The notes under the pieces: model-generated
What the model saw: the letters and a program-made list of their open reading frames with translations, nothing else
The model's database searches: none
Told to the model about the DNA's origin: nothing
Shown here: positions 23,585 to 36,698 of the stretch, in pieces
Numbering within the stretch: the first letter of the stretch is position 1
Layout: each line of letters starts with the position of its first letter
Assembly: GCA_033239005.1 (NCBI GenBank)
Contig: BSQZ01000004.1
Coordinates: forward strand, 17,416,507 to 17,480,506
Source: Lamellibrachia satsuma
Lineage: Eukaryota > Annelida > Polychaeta > Sabellida > Siboglinidae
Reading direction: 5' to 3'
Length of the DNA stretch: 64,000 nt
Translations under genes and position numbers: made by a program

Positions 23585-26380
23585 GTGCCTCAAGCAGGAC
23601 AAGAGGCCACTCGTACAGATAAACCAATATCAAAATGTCCGAAAAACATGTCTGAAGCAGGTCATAGATGCGTGTGTTTAAATGCTAGGAGTATAGTAAA
23701 TAAGAAAAACGAATTAAACATTATGGTAGAAGATATTGACCCTCACATTACAGATGCAGAATTAGGATTGACAGGATACGTAATGTTTAGGAGAGATCGA
23801 ATAGGAAGAAGGGGAGGGGGAGTTATTTTATATGTTAAAGAATCTATTCAGGCTTATGAAATAAAATTAGAAAGCGAAGCAGATTACAATGAAGCTGTTT
23901 GGTGCAAAATAGTTTCAGGAAATTCAAAATTAACTAATGGATTAGTTTACCGAAGTCCAAACATAAACGAAGAGGATAACACAAAAATACAAAATGCTAT
24001 AAGGGAAGTTAGTAAAGGGGAATGTATCATAATGGGAGATTTTAACCATGGACACATAAAATGGAAATCTCTAGAGAGTACAGGGGTTGAGGACCAACAA
24101 TTTTTATTTTTAATTCATTATAGCTTCCTTACTCAGCACGTACTAGAACCAACCAGGGGAGAAAATGTATTAGATGTAGTTTTATCATCACAAAAAGAAT
24201 TAGTGGACAATGTAAAAATACATGAACCATTGGGTAACAGTGACCACAATCAAATACATTTTGACATCAATGTAAAAATAAAAAAACGTATAGGAGAAAC
24301 TTCCAAAAAAGTAACTATAAAGATATGAGAAAATACTTAGCAAAGCTAGATTGGAAAAACATGCTGATGAATAAGACCGCAATTGAATGTTGGAATATTC
24401 TAAAATATGAAATTGAGAGTATCATCGATAAATTTGTTCCCTTGAAAAAACGGAAAACGGTCTAGAAAGAAACACTTGTCAAAAGAAGCTATTAGAAAAA
24501 TAGTGTTTAAGTAAACTATGTGGAGGGTTTATAGGCGTACCAGAAAGGACGAAGACTATGCAAATTACAAAGAGGCACTTAACCTAGCTACAGCTGAAAT
24601 TAGAAAATCTAAAAGAACCTTTGAAAAAAAAATTGGCAGGTAATATAAAAAATGACAGCAAGAGTTTCTATGCTTATGTAAGGAGTAAACAGAACGTTCG
24701 AGATAAGGTCGGACCACTGGAAAACAACAGGGGAAACATAATTTCAGAGGGGTTTCAACTGGCAGAGATCCTGAATGAGTATTTCAGCTCAGTATTTACC
24801 ACAGAAGATATCAGCTCACTTCCAGTTCCATTTACTAAATTTGAGGGAAATAAATCAGAACATTTAGAGCAGTTATTTGTAACTCCTGTAATGATAGCAA
24901 ACAAAATTAAGGAGATGAAAGATAATAAATCACCTGGAGTTGGTGGGATACCACCAAAACTGCTTAAGGAAATTGTTGAGCAAATTAGTACACCACTTGC
25001 AAAATTGTTTAACTTGTCACTAGAAGAAGGAATAGTTCCTTCAGAATGGAAAGAAGCAAACATTACGCCACTATTTAAGAAGGGATCGAGGAACAAGCCA
25101 GAAAATTACAGACCAGTGAGTTTAACATCAGTTGTATGTAAATTACTCGAAACATTAATTAGAAACCACATGGTGGAATTCCTTGTAAAACATAATTTAA
25201 TAAATACATCTCAACATGGGTTCCTAAAAGTCTAACCAATCTCTTGTGTTTTTTTGAAGAAATTACAAAGTGGGTAGATGACGGGTCACCAGTGGATGTT
25301 GTCTACTTAGATTTTCACAAAGCTTTCGATAAAGTGCCACACCAAAGATTGATACTTAAACTAAAAGCCCATGGTATAGGTAATGATGTAATCAATATGA
25401 TAGAAAAGTGGCTTACACACAGAAGACTGAGAGTAATAGTAGACGGTGAGATTAAAAACTGGAAATCGGTTTTGAGTGGGGTACCACAGGGATCAGTATT
25501 AGGTCCTATACTGTTTTTAATATATATAAATGATCTAGAAGATGACATATCTAGCAAAGTACTAAAATTTGCAGATGACACAAAAGTATTCAGAAAGGTT
25601 ACAAATGATACAGATAAACAAAGTTTACAGGGTGATTTAGATAAATTAGTTAAATGGTCAGAAAAATGGCAAATGTTATTCAATTTTGGGAAGTGCAAAT
25701 GTATACACACAGGACATGGAAACATGGACGAAGAATATAAAATGGGGGATGCTGTGCTAGGTAGAACCACACAAGAAAAGGACTTAGGAGTAACATTTAG
25801 TGCTGACATAAAAGTTTCAGAGCAATGTGGGATTGCTGCTTCAAAAGGAAATCAAATTCTATGGCTAATTAGGAGAACTATCATGTATAAGGAGAAACAG
25901 CTAATTGTACCCCTGTACAAAGCAATAGTTAGACCACATTTGCAATATTGTATTCAAGCATGGAGGCCGTATCGTAAAAAGGAAATATACAAGCTAGAAA
26001 GAATACAACGAAGAGCAACCAAAATGATTCCAGAATTGAGAGACCTTAGTTACGAAAGTCGCTTATTACAATGTGGTTTGACAACACTAGAGACCAGGAG
26101 ACTAAGAGGAGACCAAATAGAAGTATTTAAAATAGTGAACGGTTATGAGGATGTTGATAGGAATATGTTCTTCAAACTTAAAGAAGGCAGTAGAACCAGA
26201 GGACACAAAGCAGCATTAGTTAAGGAGCAGTGTAGGTTGGACATGAGAAAGTACTCTTTCTCACAGAGGGTGATAAATGAATGGAACAAACTGTCAAATG
26301 ATTGTGTTAATGCTAGTAGTGTGAATATGTTTAAAAATAGAATTGACAGATATTTGATAATGGGATGGCAATCTTGTTAA
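23585..26380 (+). pseudogene. LINE ORF2: endonuclease-reverse transcriptase, frameshifted
   Basis: The first open part (23585-24328; first ATGs near 23636 and 23648) is an exonuclease-endonuclease-phosphatase fold endonuclease with CLNARSI near its start, MGDFNHGHIKW in the middle and SDHNQI near its end. The frame shifts near 24320, and about 24328-24620 contains further stops. The RT then runs in 24621-25235 (ENYRPVSLTSVVCK, SQHGFLK) and, after another frame break near 25230, in 25244-26380 (YLDFHKAFDKVPH, VPQGSVLGPILF and the catalytic FADDTK at about 25568-25585). It ends in a thumb/C-terminal region with NRIDRYL before the stop. Several frame breaks make this copy inactive, but all enzymatic blocks are readable. 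Confidence 0.9.
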
Positions 26381-26403
26381 ATCTTATTAAATCTTGTTAA
26401 ATC

Positions 26404-26620
26404 GTCACCACCATCACTAACTACCATCACCACCATCACTAACTACCATCACAACTATCACCACCATCACTACCGTCACTACCATCACTACAATTACCAC
26501 CATCGCCACCATCACCACCATCACAATCATCACCACAATCACCACCATCACCACCATCACCACCATCACCACCATCACCACCATCGCCACCATCGCCACC
26601 ATCGCCGCCATCGCCGTCAC
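26404..26620. repeat. (ATC/ACC)n microsatellite, right part
   Basis: CACCACCATCACTAACTACC-type trinucleotide array, the continuation of 22258-22653 after the LINE insertion. Confidence 0.95.
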
Positions 26621-27290
26621 CAAATAAACGTTGTTGGTTTCCTGGTAACGAATAATAATGGCCTACTAGATTTCATGTTCCCGTGTCGACAGTGACGAGT
26701 GATTTAATTAATGGGGCAGATGCCGGATTTACGTGAAGTGGGCGTATATCATGTATAGCTGATGAATATTTGGAGAAAAAGTAAAAATTAATTTTGAATA
26801 TGTATACTCGAAATGGATGGAAACAGATTACACGCAGCAACTCCATTTTTACAATTTGCAATTTTTAAAGGGCATCCAAAAATGAAAATGTAGGATTCGA
26901 CAGGACTGAGGGATTACAACGAACCGCTCTCCCAATGTTCGTTCCTTTTAATAGCCTGTCAAAAGCGTCACGTAATAGCACAGTTAATTGATTGTTCGTT
27001 ATGCGGGTCGACAGCAAACCGCACAGAACTGTCTATAACGTGAACCTGCTGAGCGAACCCGACCTACTCTGACGCCAATTGCGGGGTTTACCAAGAATTA
27101 TAAAACACATGAAGCAAATTACAACCATACTTCCCTCGGTCGTCAACTCTTGAACTCGGTTAGTTACGTAAAAACGATGTTTAACTCTGTATGTTTCGTC
27201 AACAAGTAGTCTAACTGTAGCATGTGGTTTAATGTGAACGCTTGAGATGAGATAGGCTGGCCAACAAGACCAACATCACGACACAAACCA
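26621..27290. other. Intergenic DNA, nothing recognised
   Basis: Unique-looking AT-rich sequence without a convincing ORF, repeat or RNA gene. Confidence 0.4.
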
Positions 27291-27293
27291 TGA

Positions 27294-27776
27294 TTGTTGT
27301 TAGATATTAACAACTCTACGCTATTCAAATATTTTGTTGTTAGATATTAACAACTCTACGATATTCAAATATTATGTTGTTAGATATTAACAACTCTACT
27401 CTATTCAAATATTTTGTTGTTAGATATTAACAACTCTACGCAATTCAAATATTATGTTGTTAGATATTAACAACTCTACGCAATTCAAATATTATGTTGT
27501 TAGATATTAACAACTCTACGCTATTCAAATATTTTGTTGTTAGATATTAACAACTCTATGCAATTCAAATATTTTTTTGTTAGATATTAACAACTCTTCG
27601 CAATTCAAATATTTTGTTGTTAGATATTAACAACTCTTCGCAATTCAAATATTTTGTTGTTAGATATTAACAACTCTTCGCAATTCAAATATTTTGTTGT
27701 TAGATATTAACAACTCTTCGCAATTCAAATATTTTGTTGTTAGATATTAACAACTCTTCACAATTCAAATATTTTG
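27294..27776. repeat. 40-bp minisatellite with a perfect dyad in every unit, 12 copies
   Basis: Each unit contains GTTGTTAGATATTAACAAC, a perfect inverted repeat (GTTGTTA/TAACAAC) around GATAT, followed by CTCTACGCTATTCAAATATT. Variation is concentrated in the non-dyad part (CTACG/CTTCG, CTATT/CAATT), while the dyad is nearly invariant; one unit has a changed base just before it (near 27572). AT-rich. Confidence 0.97.
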
Positions 27777-28265
27777 CAGGTAGCAAACATGTCAGCGGTA
27801 AAGACAGTCATTTCTATTTAATAGGTTGAATGTGCCATGCCATTGTACGAGATTTGTAAATTACCCTGACAAGTTCGTCGATTGCGTCTATTGATATTTC
27901 GCAAAATATAGGTTAATTTGTGTACGCCATGTATCTTTCTTTGTTGCTTAAGACAATAAGAACGGATCTGAACTGTATAAAATTGTAAGCATAATTACAG
28001 CATGTAGGTCAACGCTTCAACGGAATTGAAACTCGCAGGGTTTGTTAATGTGAATGTCACAGAAGATTTAACAGTTTCCATACGTGCCAACCCTGAGTAG
28101 TGCACAACTGTAACACCGGAAACAGAAATCCGTAAGACCCGCAAACGAATCGGTATGATTATTTTCTGCGTCCGCTGGTGTGCCGCGCTTGCTCGCGCTT
28201 GCAATTGGGATACATTGATTGAATCTCGCGAGACACTGGCGCAGATGACTCTTGAGTGAGTCGGT

Positions 28266-28946
28266 TTACTTATACCCTTGTACTCCGTGTGGAGCATAGG
28301 TCGACCACAAGCTTCGTCCACTTGGCCGTGTCTCGGGACAAAACTTATACCCTTGTACTCCGTGTGGAGCACAGCTCGACCACACGCTTCGTCCACTTGG
28401 CCGTGTCTCGGGACAAAACTTATACCCTTGTACTCCGTGTGGAGCATAGGTCGACCACAAGCTTCGTCCACTTGGCCGTGTCTCGGGACAAAACTTATAC
28501 CCTTGTACTCCGTGTGGAGCACAGCTCGACCACACGCTTCGTCCACTTGGCCGTGTCTCGGGACAAAACTTATACCCTTGTACTCCGTGTGGAGCATAGG
28601 TCGACCACAAGCTTCGTCCACTTGGCCGTGTCTCGGGACAAAACTTATACCCTTGTACTCCGTGTGGAGCACAGCTCGACCACACGCTTCGTCCACTTGG
28701 CCGTGTCTCGGGACAAAACTTATACCCTTGTACTCCGTGTGGAGCATAGGTCGACCACAAGCTTCGTCCACTTGGCCGTGTCTCGGGACAAAACTTATAC
28801 CCTTGTACTCCGTGTGGAGCATAGGTCGACCACAAGCTTCGTCCACTTGGCCGTGTCTCGGGACAAAACTTATACCCTTGTACTCCGTGTGGAGCACAGC
28901 TCGACCACAAGCTTCGTCCACTTGGCCGTGTCTCGGGACAAAACTT
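28266..28946. repeat. 75-bp satellite, 9 copies in alternating A/B types
   Basis: Units contain CTTATACCCTTGTACTCCGT, a variable middle, and CGTCCACTTGGCCGTGTCTC. Type A has GCATAGGTCGACCACAAGC and type B has GCACAGCTCGACCACACGC. The order is A-B-A-B-A-B-A-A and then a hybrid (B left half, A right half). The unit has no stop in several frames on both strands, so long ORFs on each strand (up to 324 codons on the - strand) are expected by construction and do not show a gene. Confidence 0.97.
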
Positions 28947-29960
28947 CCGGCTAACTGATGACTCTGCACAGCTCAAATATTCGCAAAAATCGCTCTTCGG
29001 ACGTGTTTTAACTTGCTGATTGTTGTTCGCGTGCATTTGACATACGCGGGCCATATCCCGTAATATAAAAGCTTTGCTGTAAAAGCACAAAAACGTAAGG
29101 CGTGTCTCCTAAGCCAACAATCGTGCCACATTTCAATATATCCGTACGAATCACGGGTAATCCGCAAGAGTTGGCTGGTGTGCCGTTTCAAATATTGAAA
29201 GACAAACGACAAATATCTAGTTGAATACAAAGATTGTAGTGTAAGGAACTCGTGCGGTTAATATACGAAGACCGCACAAAGCCATCAGAGCCCACATTAC
29301 AAAAAAACGAGTGGCGCCACCAAGTAGCCATATTAGGAAAGCAGGTTGTGTAAAAATACCTGGTGGAACAACGAACAGGGTCACTATCTACTCCAGAGTA
29401 CCAAATATGGCGTTCAACAGTAAAACGTTCAGAGTCCTGGCAAACAAAGCTAGAAAGATCACGGTCCTGGCGAGTACCAGCCTAAGTATATGTTCCCTCG
29501 CCAGATATATTTTATATACATGACATAAAGAATGCACCTTGTAGTCATTTAGATGAATTGTTTCATTGCATAGTAAGTAAAGGACTATGGAACGAGTACA
29601 TACGACTTTGTACCGACGTCACATACATGTCATTGAAATGCTCACTTTGACTTACTAAACGCCTGGTGGCCACTTTAAAATACACTGGAAGTCCCCGAGG
29701 CCCAACTCGTAACAAAAAGACGTGGCGTAGGCGGCGGAAAGACTGCAACGCTGGACCGCCGCACACCGCGTCTTCGCTGTGTTTCATAGGGTAGGGTGAG
29801 GCAAAGAGCCCCCCCCCATAAGAGGAAATCGAATACGGGGAAAACATTTTCGGCAAATATCGTCTACGTGCTATGAATGGTCTAGTACAGGATTTTAGGT
29901 ACATTTCGTGTGTTGAAATTGTTGACGTATCTAGTCTCTCAACAAGTTGTAGCCATTTTT
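28947..29960. other. Intergenic DNA, no gene recognised
   Basis: Only short ORFs without recognisable domains. A CCAGATATATTTTATATA word near 29500 resembles part of the 57-bp minisatellite unit but is isolated. Confidence 0.4.
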
Positions 29961-29971
29961 GCGGAGGTTCG

Positions 29972-30054
29972 TATGGTGGGGCAAGAAGCCCACCCGTGGG
30001 GCAAGAAACCCACCCGCAGGGCAAGAAACCCACCCGTGGGGCAAGAAGCCCCCT
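29972..30054. repeat. 20-bp tandem repeat, 4 copies
   Basis: GTGGGGCAAGAAGCCCACCC and close variants repeat four times. Confidence 0.9.
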
Positions 30055-30640
30055 CTGGGCGGTTGCAGTATTATAACTTATTTATTTGAATATTTTTTCA
30101 TAAAAATTATAGCCCACAACATATACAGTTATATTACTCACATTAGCCTATTGTATGCATTTATTGCTTTTGTCTCAGTTTCCCGCGGTCATATCGCATG
30201 CCTATTGTGTCGTTTCTTCGCGACGTACAAACACCGAGGCCTGGTCCGATCAATGCATCATTCACAACTGCAGCACTCGTCGCAAAGAGAAGCTGTTTAA
30301 TCTCGCCGCACATATACGACTGTCGACCTATTTCGCACCAGGGGTGTTGGCGTTTTTCACCATTATCAATAGAAGCGTACAGCTGTGTTCATTTTGTAGC
30401 GGATATCCGCGAAAAACACTCAATTTGACAGCTGCGGTCTAGTTCTCCTGTATGAATCAGGGGCAATGAACGATCGGCTTTGCCGTTCATTGACCGTGTT
30501 TATCCGAGCAGTTCATCCGGGATCACTAGAGCGAGTCGGCTTCTTAGCTGAATATAGGGTTTTCTTTCTGTGCTCCAGCCTTGTTTGAGCTGAAAGATAG
30601 ATTGAACTAATCCATCTTATCTGGGCTGGTTGGAATAGAG

Positions 30641-30688
30641 GCCAACTACTAATAGAAGCCAACTACTAATAGAAGCCAACTACTAATC
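30641..30688. repeat. 17-bp tandem repeat, 3 copies
   Basis: GCCAACTACTAATAGAA repeats three times; each copy holds a TACTAAT word. Confidence 0.85.
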
Positions 30689-30879
30689 ACAAATGGAGTA
30701 AGTATATATTGCAAAAAAGCAGAGCGTGGACAACACTGTTAATATCAAACATTTGCTGAAACGTTAAATATTTATCATACATTTGGAATAGCAGTTTGTG
30801 AGTAGCTATTGTGTTCTTTCGATACATGCAAACATACGTCATGTACATAAAATATACATGCACACATTCATGTACACGC

Positions 30880-31255
<376 letters not shown>

Positions 31256-32145
31256 CGTCCCAAACACAAGCGCCTATCTGTGACAATAAAACACTAGACC
31301 TCGTCTACTGTCAACTGGACAGCCACACAACGTAAACGACACGACCACAGCAGTCGATGACGCGGCTGTTCTGCGACCATTGAACTTCTGTCTTCTGTCA
31401 AATTCTAGGCCTATAAATAAATAATTGTCGCAGTAACGGAACGTCGTACAAGAATGCCTCGTTCGAGCCAACAATTACATCGCGGCGACCGCCGTCTCCG
31501 TCTCTGAACAAACAAAGCTATCTCGTCGGTAGCGAGGCCGCACTTCAGTCGTGATTGTCAACTCGGTTAGCCTCTCTGTATACGTGTGCATGCTATCAAC
31601 AGAACCGGTCGTTGTTTAGTAACACTGTGTAGCCTTAAGATAGTTCGAGTGCCAGTCGGTCACTCTTGTCAAGACGTACAACTGGACAATAGCTTCTGTC
31701 CGACTGAGATGATAATGTGACGGCTGTCCACACCTGCTTTCTCCAGATCTCTCTCCACGCTGTCCCGCTACCTTAATTTAACTTGTTCTTTATCTTCCCC
31801 TTCTACCTCTTCTGTTTACCAATATCTCCTCGCTCGTTCTCTGAATGTGTCCTGCCAGTCGCACAATGGAGAAGCGAAGATCTCTTGCATAGCGCGGTAT
31901 CGTAAACAAGGACGCACACAACTCACAACCGCAGCGAGGAGGGATTATGGTGGAAATGCAATTTCAAAAACAATAAATAAATCAATCAATCAATCAATCA
32001 ATGTATCTGCGCTGTTGGCGTCGTTCTAGAGAGTGTACAGATCGTGGTACACGCGATTGTGCCACAGAGGTTCAGTCGATGATGGGTGAATAACTAGTCA
32101 AGAGTCGATCGAGAGCTACAAGGGGTTCAGCCTACTGTTACGTTT
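31256..32145. other. Intergenic DNA
   Basis: No recognisable gene. A short (AATC)n run lies at about 31975-32000. Confidence 0.4.
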
Positions 32146-32148
32146 CCC

Positions 32149-32560
32149 ATTGGTGGCTATGTTAACGTTCTGCATGATTATAAGAAAACGAAACCATCAA
32201 CAATTCCGAAACTTCTTACCTGACGTTGTCATCATCTCATTGACAGGCTGGTCGAGGTTAGTCAAAATCACATATTTCTAACTCTTTTAAAATGCCTGAA
32301 CGTGCCATACCCGTCAATGTTTACCAATTTCTGCATTAATTACTATGCACATGTGCCTTGTGGCGAAAAAATTGCCAAAAATCCTTCCGCCTATTGAAAT
32401 CATCTAAAAATCTACATTTACATTGTCAACATGTTCTACCAGCAAACTTGCCAATGTGTCTGCTCAAAAGCAGTTATGTCAGATGATATGATTGTCTGAA
32501 AATCACACATATCTAAAATTACTCTGCCCTACATTCGTAACCCACCAGGAAGTCTAACTG
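32149..32560 (+). mobile_element. MITE family A, copy 2 (older)
   Basis: Aligns with 21572-21977 in the same orientation: CATTGGTGGCTATGTTAACG on the left, TCATTGACAGGCTGGTCGAG and GTGTCTGCTCAA internally, and CTGCCCTACATTCGTAAC on the right. The terminal inverted repeats are eroded, and substitutions are more numerous than between copies 1 and 3. Confidence 0.7.
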
Positions 32561-33067
32561 AGGCATGATCACACAAGCCATCGAGACAATCCCACCAGTA
32601 CGACCCTCGATGCCACGAGACAACCCACGCCCTGAGACACCCCTTCCACTAGAGAAGCTGCCCGTGACACCGGGACAATAATAATATACCCTCTGTAGTA
32701 AATCACCGTAACCTGGCCTGCCGAGTCTCACGCAGCGCTTATCTGGAAACGTGACGATAACGCGCGTGATACCCGTCGTCACAGCACATGGGTGACAACC
32801 CGTGACGTCATGCCCAGGCACATTTGGTGGATAACTGGCTTATTCGTTGCAAGGCAAGGCCCGTCTCCGGTGACTAAGAAACACCAGCCCCCTGCCCCCC
32901 CCCCTCTCCCGCCCACCACCGGAGTGCGCCCCGACAACCGCTGGGACGACCCTCGTGGGACAAATGTTTACCGCCCGTCTGACGCCAGCGAGAACTTCTG
33001 ACCCGGATGTGTCGGGACTGGACGGTGCTGATCCCTGTATGTGGCCTTGAGTAACAGAGATACGGGG

Positions 33068-33255
33068 CTGTGTGCGTGTGTGCGTGTGTGCGTGTGTGCG
33101 TGTGTGCGTGTGTGCGTGTGTGCGTGTGTGCGTGTGTGCGTGTGTGCGTGTGTGCGTGTGTGCGTGTGTGCGCGTGTGCGCGTGTTCGTGTGCGTGTGCG
33201 TGTGCGTGTGCGTGTGCGTGTGCGTGTGCGTGTGCGTGTGCGTGTGCGTGTGCGT

Positions 33256-33298
<43 letters not shown>

Positions 33299-33332
33299 CA
33301 TGTGTTCGTGTATTCGTGCGTGCGTGCGTAAA
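33068..33332. repeat. (GTGTGC)n/(GTGC)n/(GT)n microsatellite
   Basis: About 260 bp of alternating GT/GC dinucleotide repeat with internal hexanucleotide and dinucleotide domains. Potential Z-DNA former. Confidence 0.97.
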
Positions 33333-33751
33333 CATTTAGACCACCAACTGGGCTTTAGAACGGAGCAAAACAAATGGTGTGTGACTAACACAAAAAGTTG
33401 TTCCGTATACGTCTGATGTATGCTGAGTTATGTACAGTACATGCTTATGCCGAATAAATCAATTGTTTTTTCTAAACTGGTATTTTAGGAAAGATACTAA
33501 ACTATAGGCATGATTGGTGTCTACGCTCGTTCGCTTGAATGCATGTGTATGTCCGTGCATAAATGTGACGCTCGCCTGCGTGTGTAAGTGTACGCGCCAA
33601 GCAGCTTGACTATGCCCGAAGTGGGATAATTTCACAAGTGCATCACACATATGATAGCAATTGTATGGAAATAAGACGGAGGAGAAACACGGCATTTATC
33701 CTCATAGCGAAGGCGTGAAAGAAGAATCTACCCATGACGGGGGGGGGGGGG

Positions 33752-35404
33752 TGACAGTTCCACCGAGCGGCAGATGACAGTTCCACCGAGCGGTAGATGA
33801 CAGTTCCACCGAGCGGTAGATGACAATACCACCGAGCGGTAGATGACAGTTCCACCGAGCGGTAGATGACAGTTCCACCGAGCGGTAGATGACAATTCCA
33901 CCGAGCGGTAGATGACAATTCCACACCGAGCGGTAGATAACAATTCCACCGAGCGGTAGATGACAATTCCACCGAGCGGTAGATGACAATTCCACCTAGC
34001 GGTAGATGACAGTTCCACCGAGCGGTAGATGACAATTCCACCGAGCGGTAGATGACAGTTCCACCGAGCGGTAGATGACAATTCCACCGAGCGGTAAATG
34101 ACAATTCCACCGAGCGGTAGATGACAGTTCCACCGAGCGGTAAATGACAGTTCCACCGAGCGGTAGATGACAATTCCACCGAGCGGTAGATGACAATTCC
34201 ACCGAGCGGTAGATGACAGTTCCACCGAGCGGTAGATGACAATTCCACCGAGCGGTAGATGACAATTCCACACCGAGCGGTAGATGACAATTCCACCGAG
34301 CGGTAGATGACAATTCCACCGAGCGGTAGATGACAATTCCACCGAGCGGTAGATGACAGTTCCATCGAGCGGTAGATGACAATTCCACCGAGCGGTAGAT
34401 GACAATTCCACCGAGCGGTAGATGACAGTTCCACCGAGCGGTAGATGACAATTCCACCGAGCGGTAGATGACAGTTCCACCGAGCGGTAGATGACAGTTC
34501 CACCGAGCGGTAGATGACAGTTCCACCGAGCGGTAGATGACAGTTCCACCGAGCGGTAGATGACAGTTCCACCGAGCGGTAGATGACAATTCCACCGAGC
34601 GGTAGATGACAGTTCCACCGAGCGGTATATGACAATTCCACCGAGCGGTAGATGACAATTCCACCGAGCGGTATATGACAATTCCACCGAGCGGTAGATG
34701 ACAATTCCACACCGAGCAGTAGATGACAATTCCACCGAGCGGTAGATGACAATTCCACCGAGCGGTAGATGACAATTCCACCGAGCGGTAGATGACAATT
34801 CCACACCGAGCGGTAGATGACAATTCCACCGAGCGGTAGATGACAATTCCACAGAGCGGTAGATGACAATTCCACCGAGCGGTAGATGACAATTCCACAC
34901 CGAGCGGTAGATGACAGTTCCACCGAGCGGTAGATGACAATTCCACCGAGCGGTAGATGACAATTCCATCGAGCGGTAGATGACAATTCCACCGAGCGGT
35001 AGATGACAATTCCACACCGAGCAGTAGATGACAATTCCACCGAGCGGTAGATGACAATTCCACCGAGTGGTAGATGACAATTCCACACCGAGCGGTAGAT
35101 GACAATTCCACCGAGCGGTAGATGACAATTCCACCGAGCGGTAGATGACAATTCCACACCGAGCGGTAGATGACAATTCCACCGAGCGGTAGATGACAAT
35201 TCCACCGAGCGGTAGATGACAATTCCACACCGAGCAGTAGATGACAATTCCACCGAGCGGTAGATGACAATTCCACCGAGCAGTAGATGACAATTCCACC
35301 GAGCGGTAGATGACAATTCCACCGAGCGGTAGATGACAATTCCACACCGAGCGGTAGATGACAATTCCACCGAGCGGTAGATGACAATTCCACCGAGCGG
35401 TAGA
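33752..35404. repeat. 23-bp minisatellite, about 71 copies
   Basis: Units contain TTCCACCGAGCGGTAGATGA followed by CA plus A or G. Scattered units carry two extra bases (TTCCACACCGAG). A CAATTCC/CAGTTCC variant is intermixed, with the CAGTTCC form richer at the left end. Since 23 is not a multiple of three, every frame cycles through all phases with a 69-bp period. The long - strand ORFs (to 575 codons) exist only because no phase has a stop. A G10 run (about 33741-33750) borders the left edge. Confidence 0.98.
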
Positions 35405-36612
35405 ATCAGGTTAACTTACTAATGATCTACATTGGTCGTATCCAAATTGGACGAGAACAACAAACGGACTTCCTTCTCCTCCACATTTTAATAACATATA
35501 TTGCATCAACAACTTCGGCTGTACAATTGTGTGAACTCGCTCACCCCCCCTTCCCCTCCCTCTCCCCTCCCCTCTCCTCCCCACCCACCCACCACCCACC
35601 CCTCCCCGCCCCGTCCTCGCTTGACGGCGTCAAGTGAACAACTAGTCCGCCAATCTTGCTTGAGAGCCTGTTGCCGGCTAACGTCAGTCACTGAAAGGAG
35701 CTTCAAAGTCCACGAGTCAGACCCATCCTCGCGACTGGTGTATCGAATGGACAGAGTCGCTAACGTGGTGTGGCCATTACTAGGCACAATTTGCTGTGAA
35801 TTAAAATGTACAATCTCCATCTTCTTGTTGCGTTGTGACCCTGGACGGGGGGTTATTTTGCGTTTGCGTTGTATGTGAATATGACAATTAAGAAATATTA
35901 ACGATACGTTCCTTGAAAGCATTAGGTAGATTCAAAAGACTTCGTCTTAAACTTTATCATGTAACCACGCGTTCTTGTTTTCACTAATAATAATACGGAC
36001 ATTCATTAACAAGTGTAACTCGGAACTAGGGTTCGGTTTGAACTAAGACCGAGGCTGACCAACGAATTGCAGCCCTCACCCAAGTCCATAACTGCAACCC
36101 TCACCCAAGTCCATCATGTATGAAATATTCACCGTACGAACACAATAACAAGAAGATTGTTGTGTGCGGAGGGTTAACATAAAACCGATCGAGTCTTGAA
36201 ATTGATCAGCATTGAGAAAACCCCTTACTTCATTCAATTCGACAAAAGCGACGCTGCTGGAGCGAAATGCGTTCAGCGGACACGAATTCTGTGACAGAGA
36301 TGCTTTAACCAGAATCAGCTGCAGGCATAATTGTGGGAAGACTTAAGAGTATAAAATCAGAACGTTTTTATAATAAAATCATGTTATATTATTATTATAG
36401 GCTATCTTTATTCTAACATATAGACCCCACCATATGTGTTTTCCTGAACCACAATTTAAGCAAATATATAATTTGACCGTTCCCTGTTTATGAATTTCGA
36501 ACTTGTCGTTCAGCAGGCAATGTAAACAAGATACTCGGGTCGAAACATTAATAATAAACAGATAACGGTCAACATATATTACAGAATTTTTTTATTAAAA
36601 CACATTTGGGCG

Positions 36613-36698
<86 letters not shown>

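Larger units (their letters stand above)
22655..26402 (+). mobile_element. Nearly full-length CR1-like non-LTR retrotransposon
   Basis: The element carries a purine-rich 5' leader, ORF1 with an SGNH esterase domain, ORF2 with apurinic-type endonuclease and reverse transcriptase, and a 3' end of short tandem ATCTTGTTAA units (about 26372-26402). An esterase-type ORF1 plus a short-repeat 3' terminus in place of poly(A) is typical of the CR1 group. It sits inside an ATC/ACC microsatellite, which flanks it on both sides. ORF2 is broken by frameshifts, so this copy is not autonomous, but its proteins are well preserved and it is probably fairly young. Two related 5'-truncated tails lie on the opposite strand at 50.7 and 51.4 kb. 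Confidence 0.9.

Noticed and set aside
27995..29090. - strand ORFs of 274 and 324 codons with 25-residue repeats
   Set aside because: A 75-bp satellite is open on both strands; starts and ends are in unrelated sequence.
33643..35393. - strand ORFs of 465-575 codons
   Set aside because: A 23-bp unit with no stop in any phase makes all - frames open; a satellite, not a gene.
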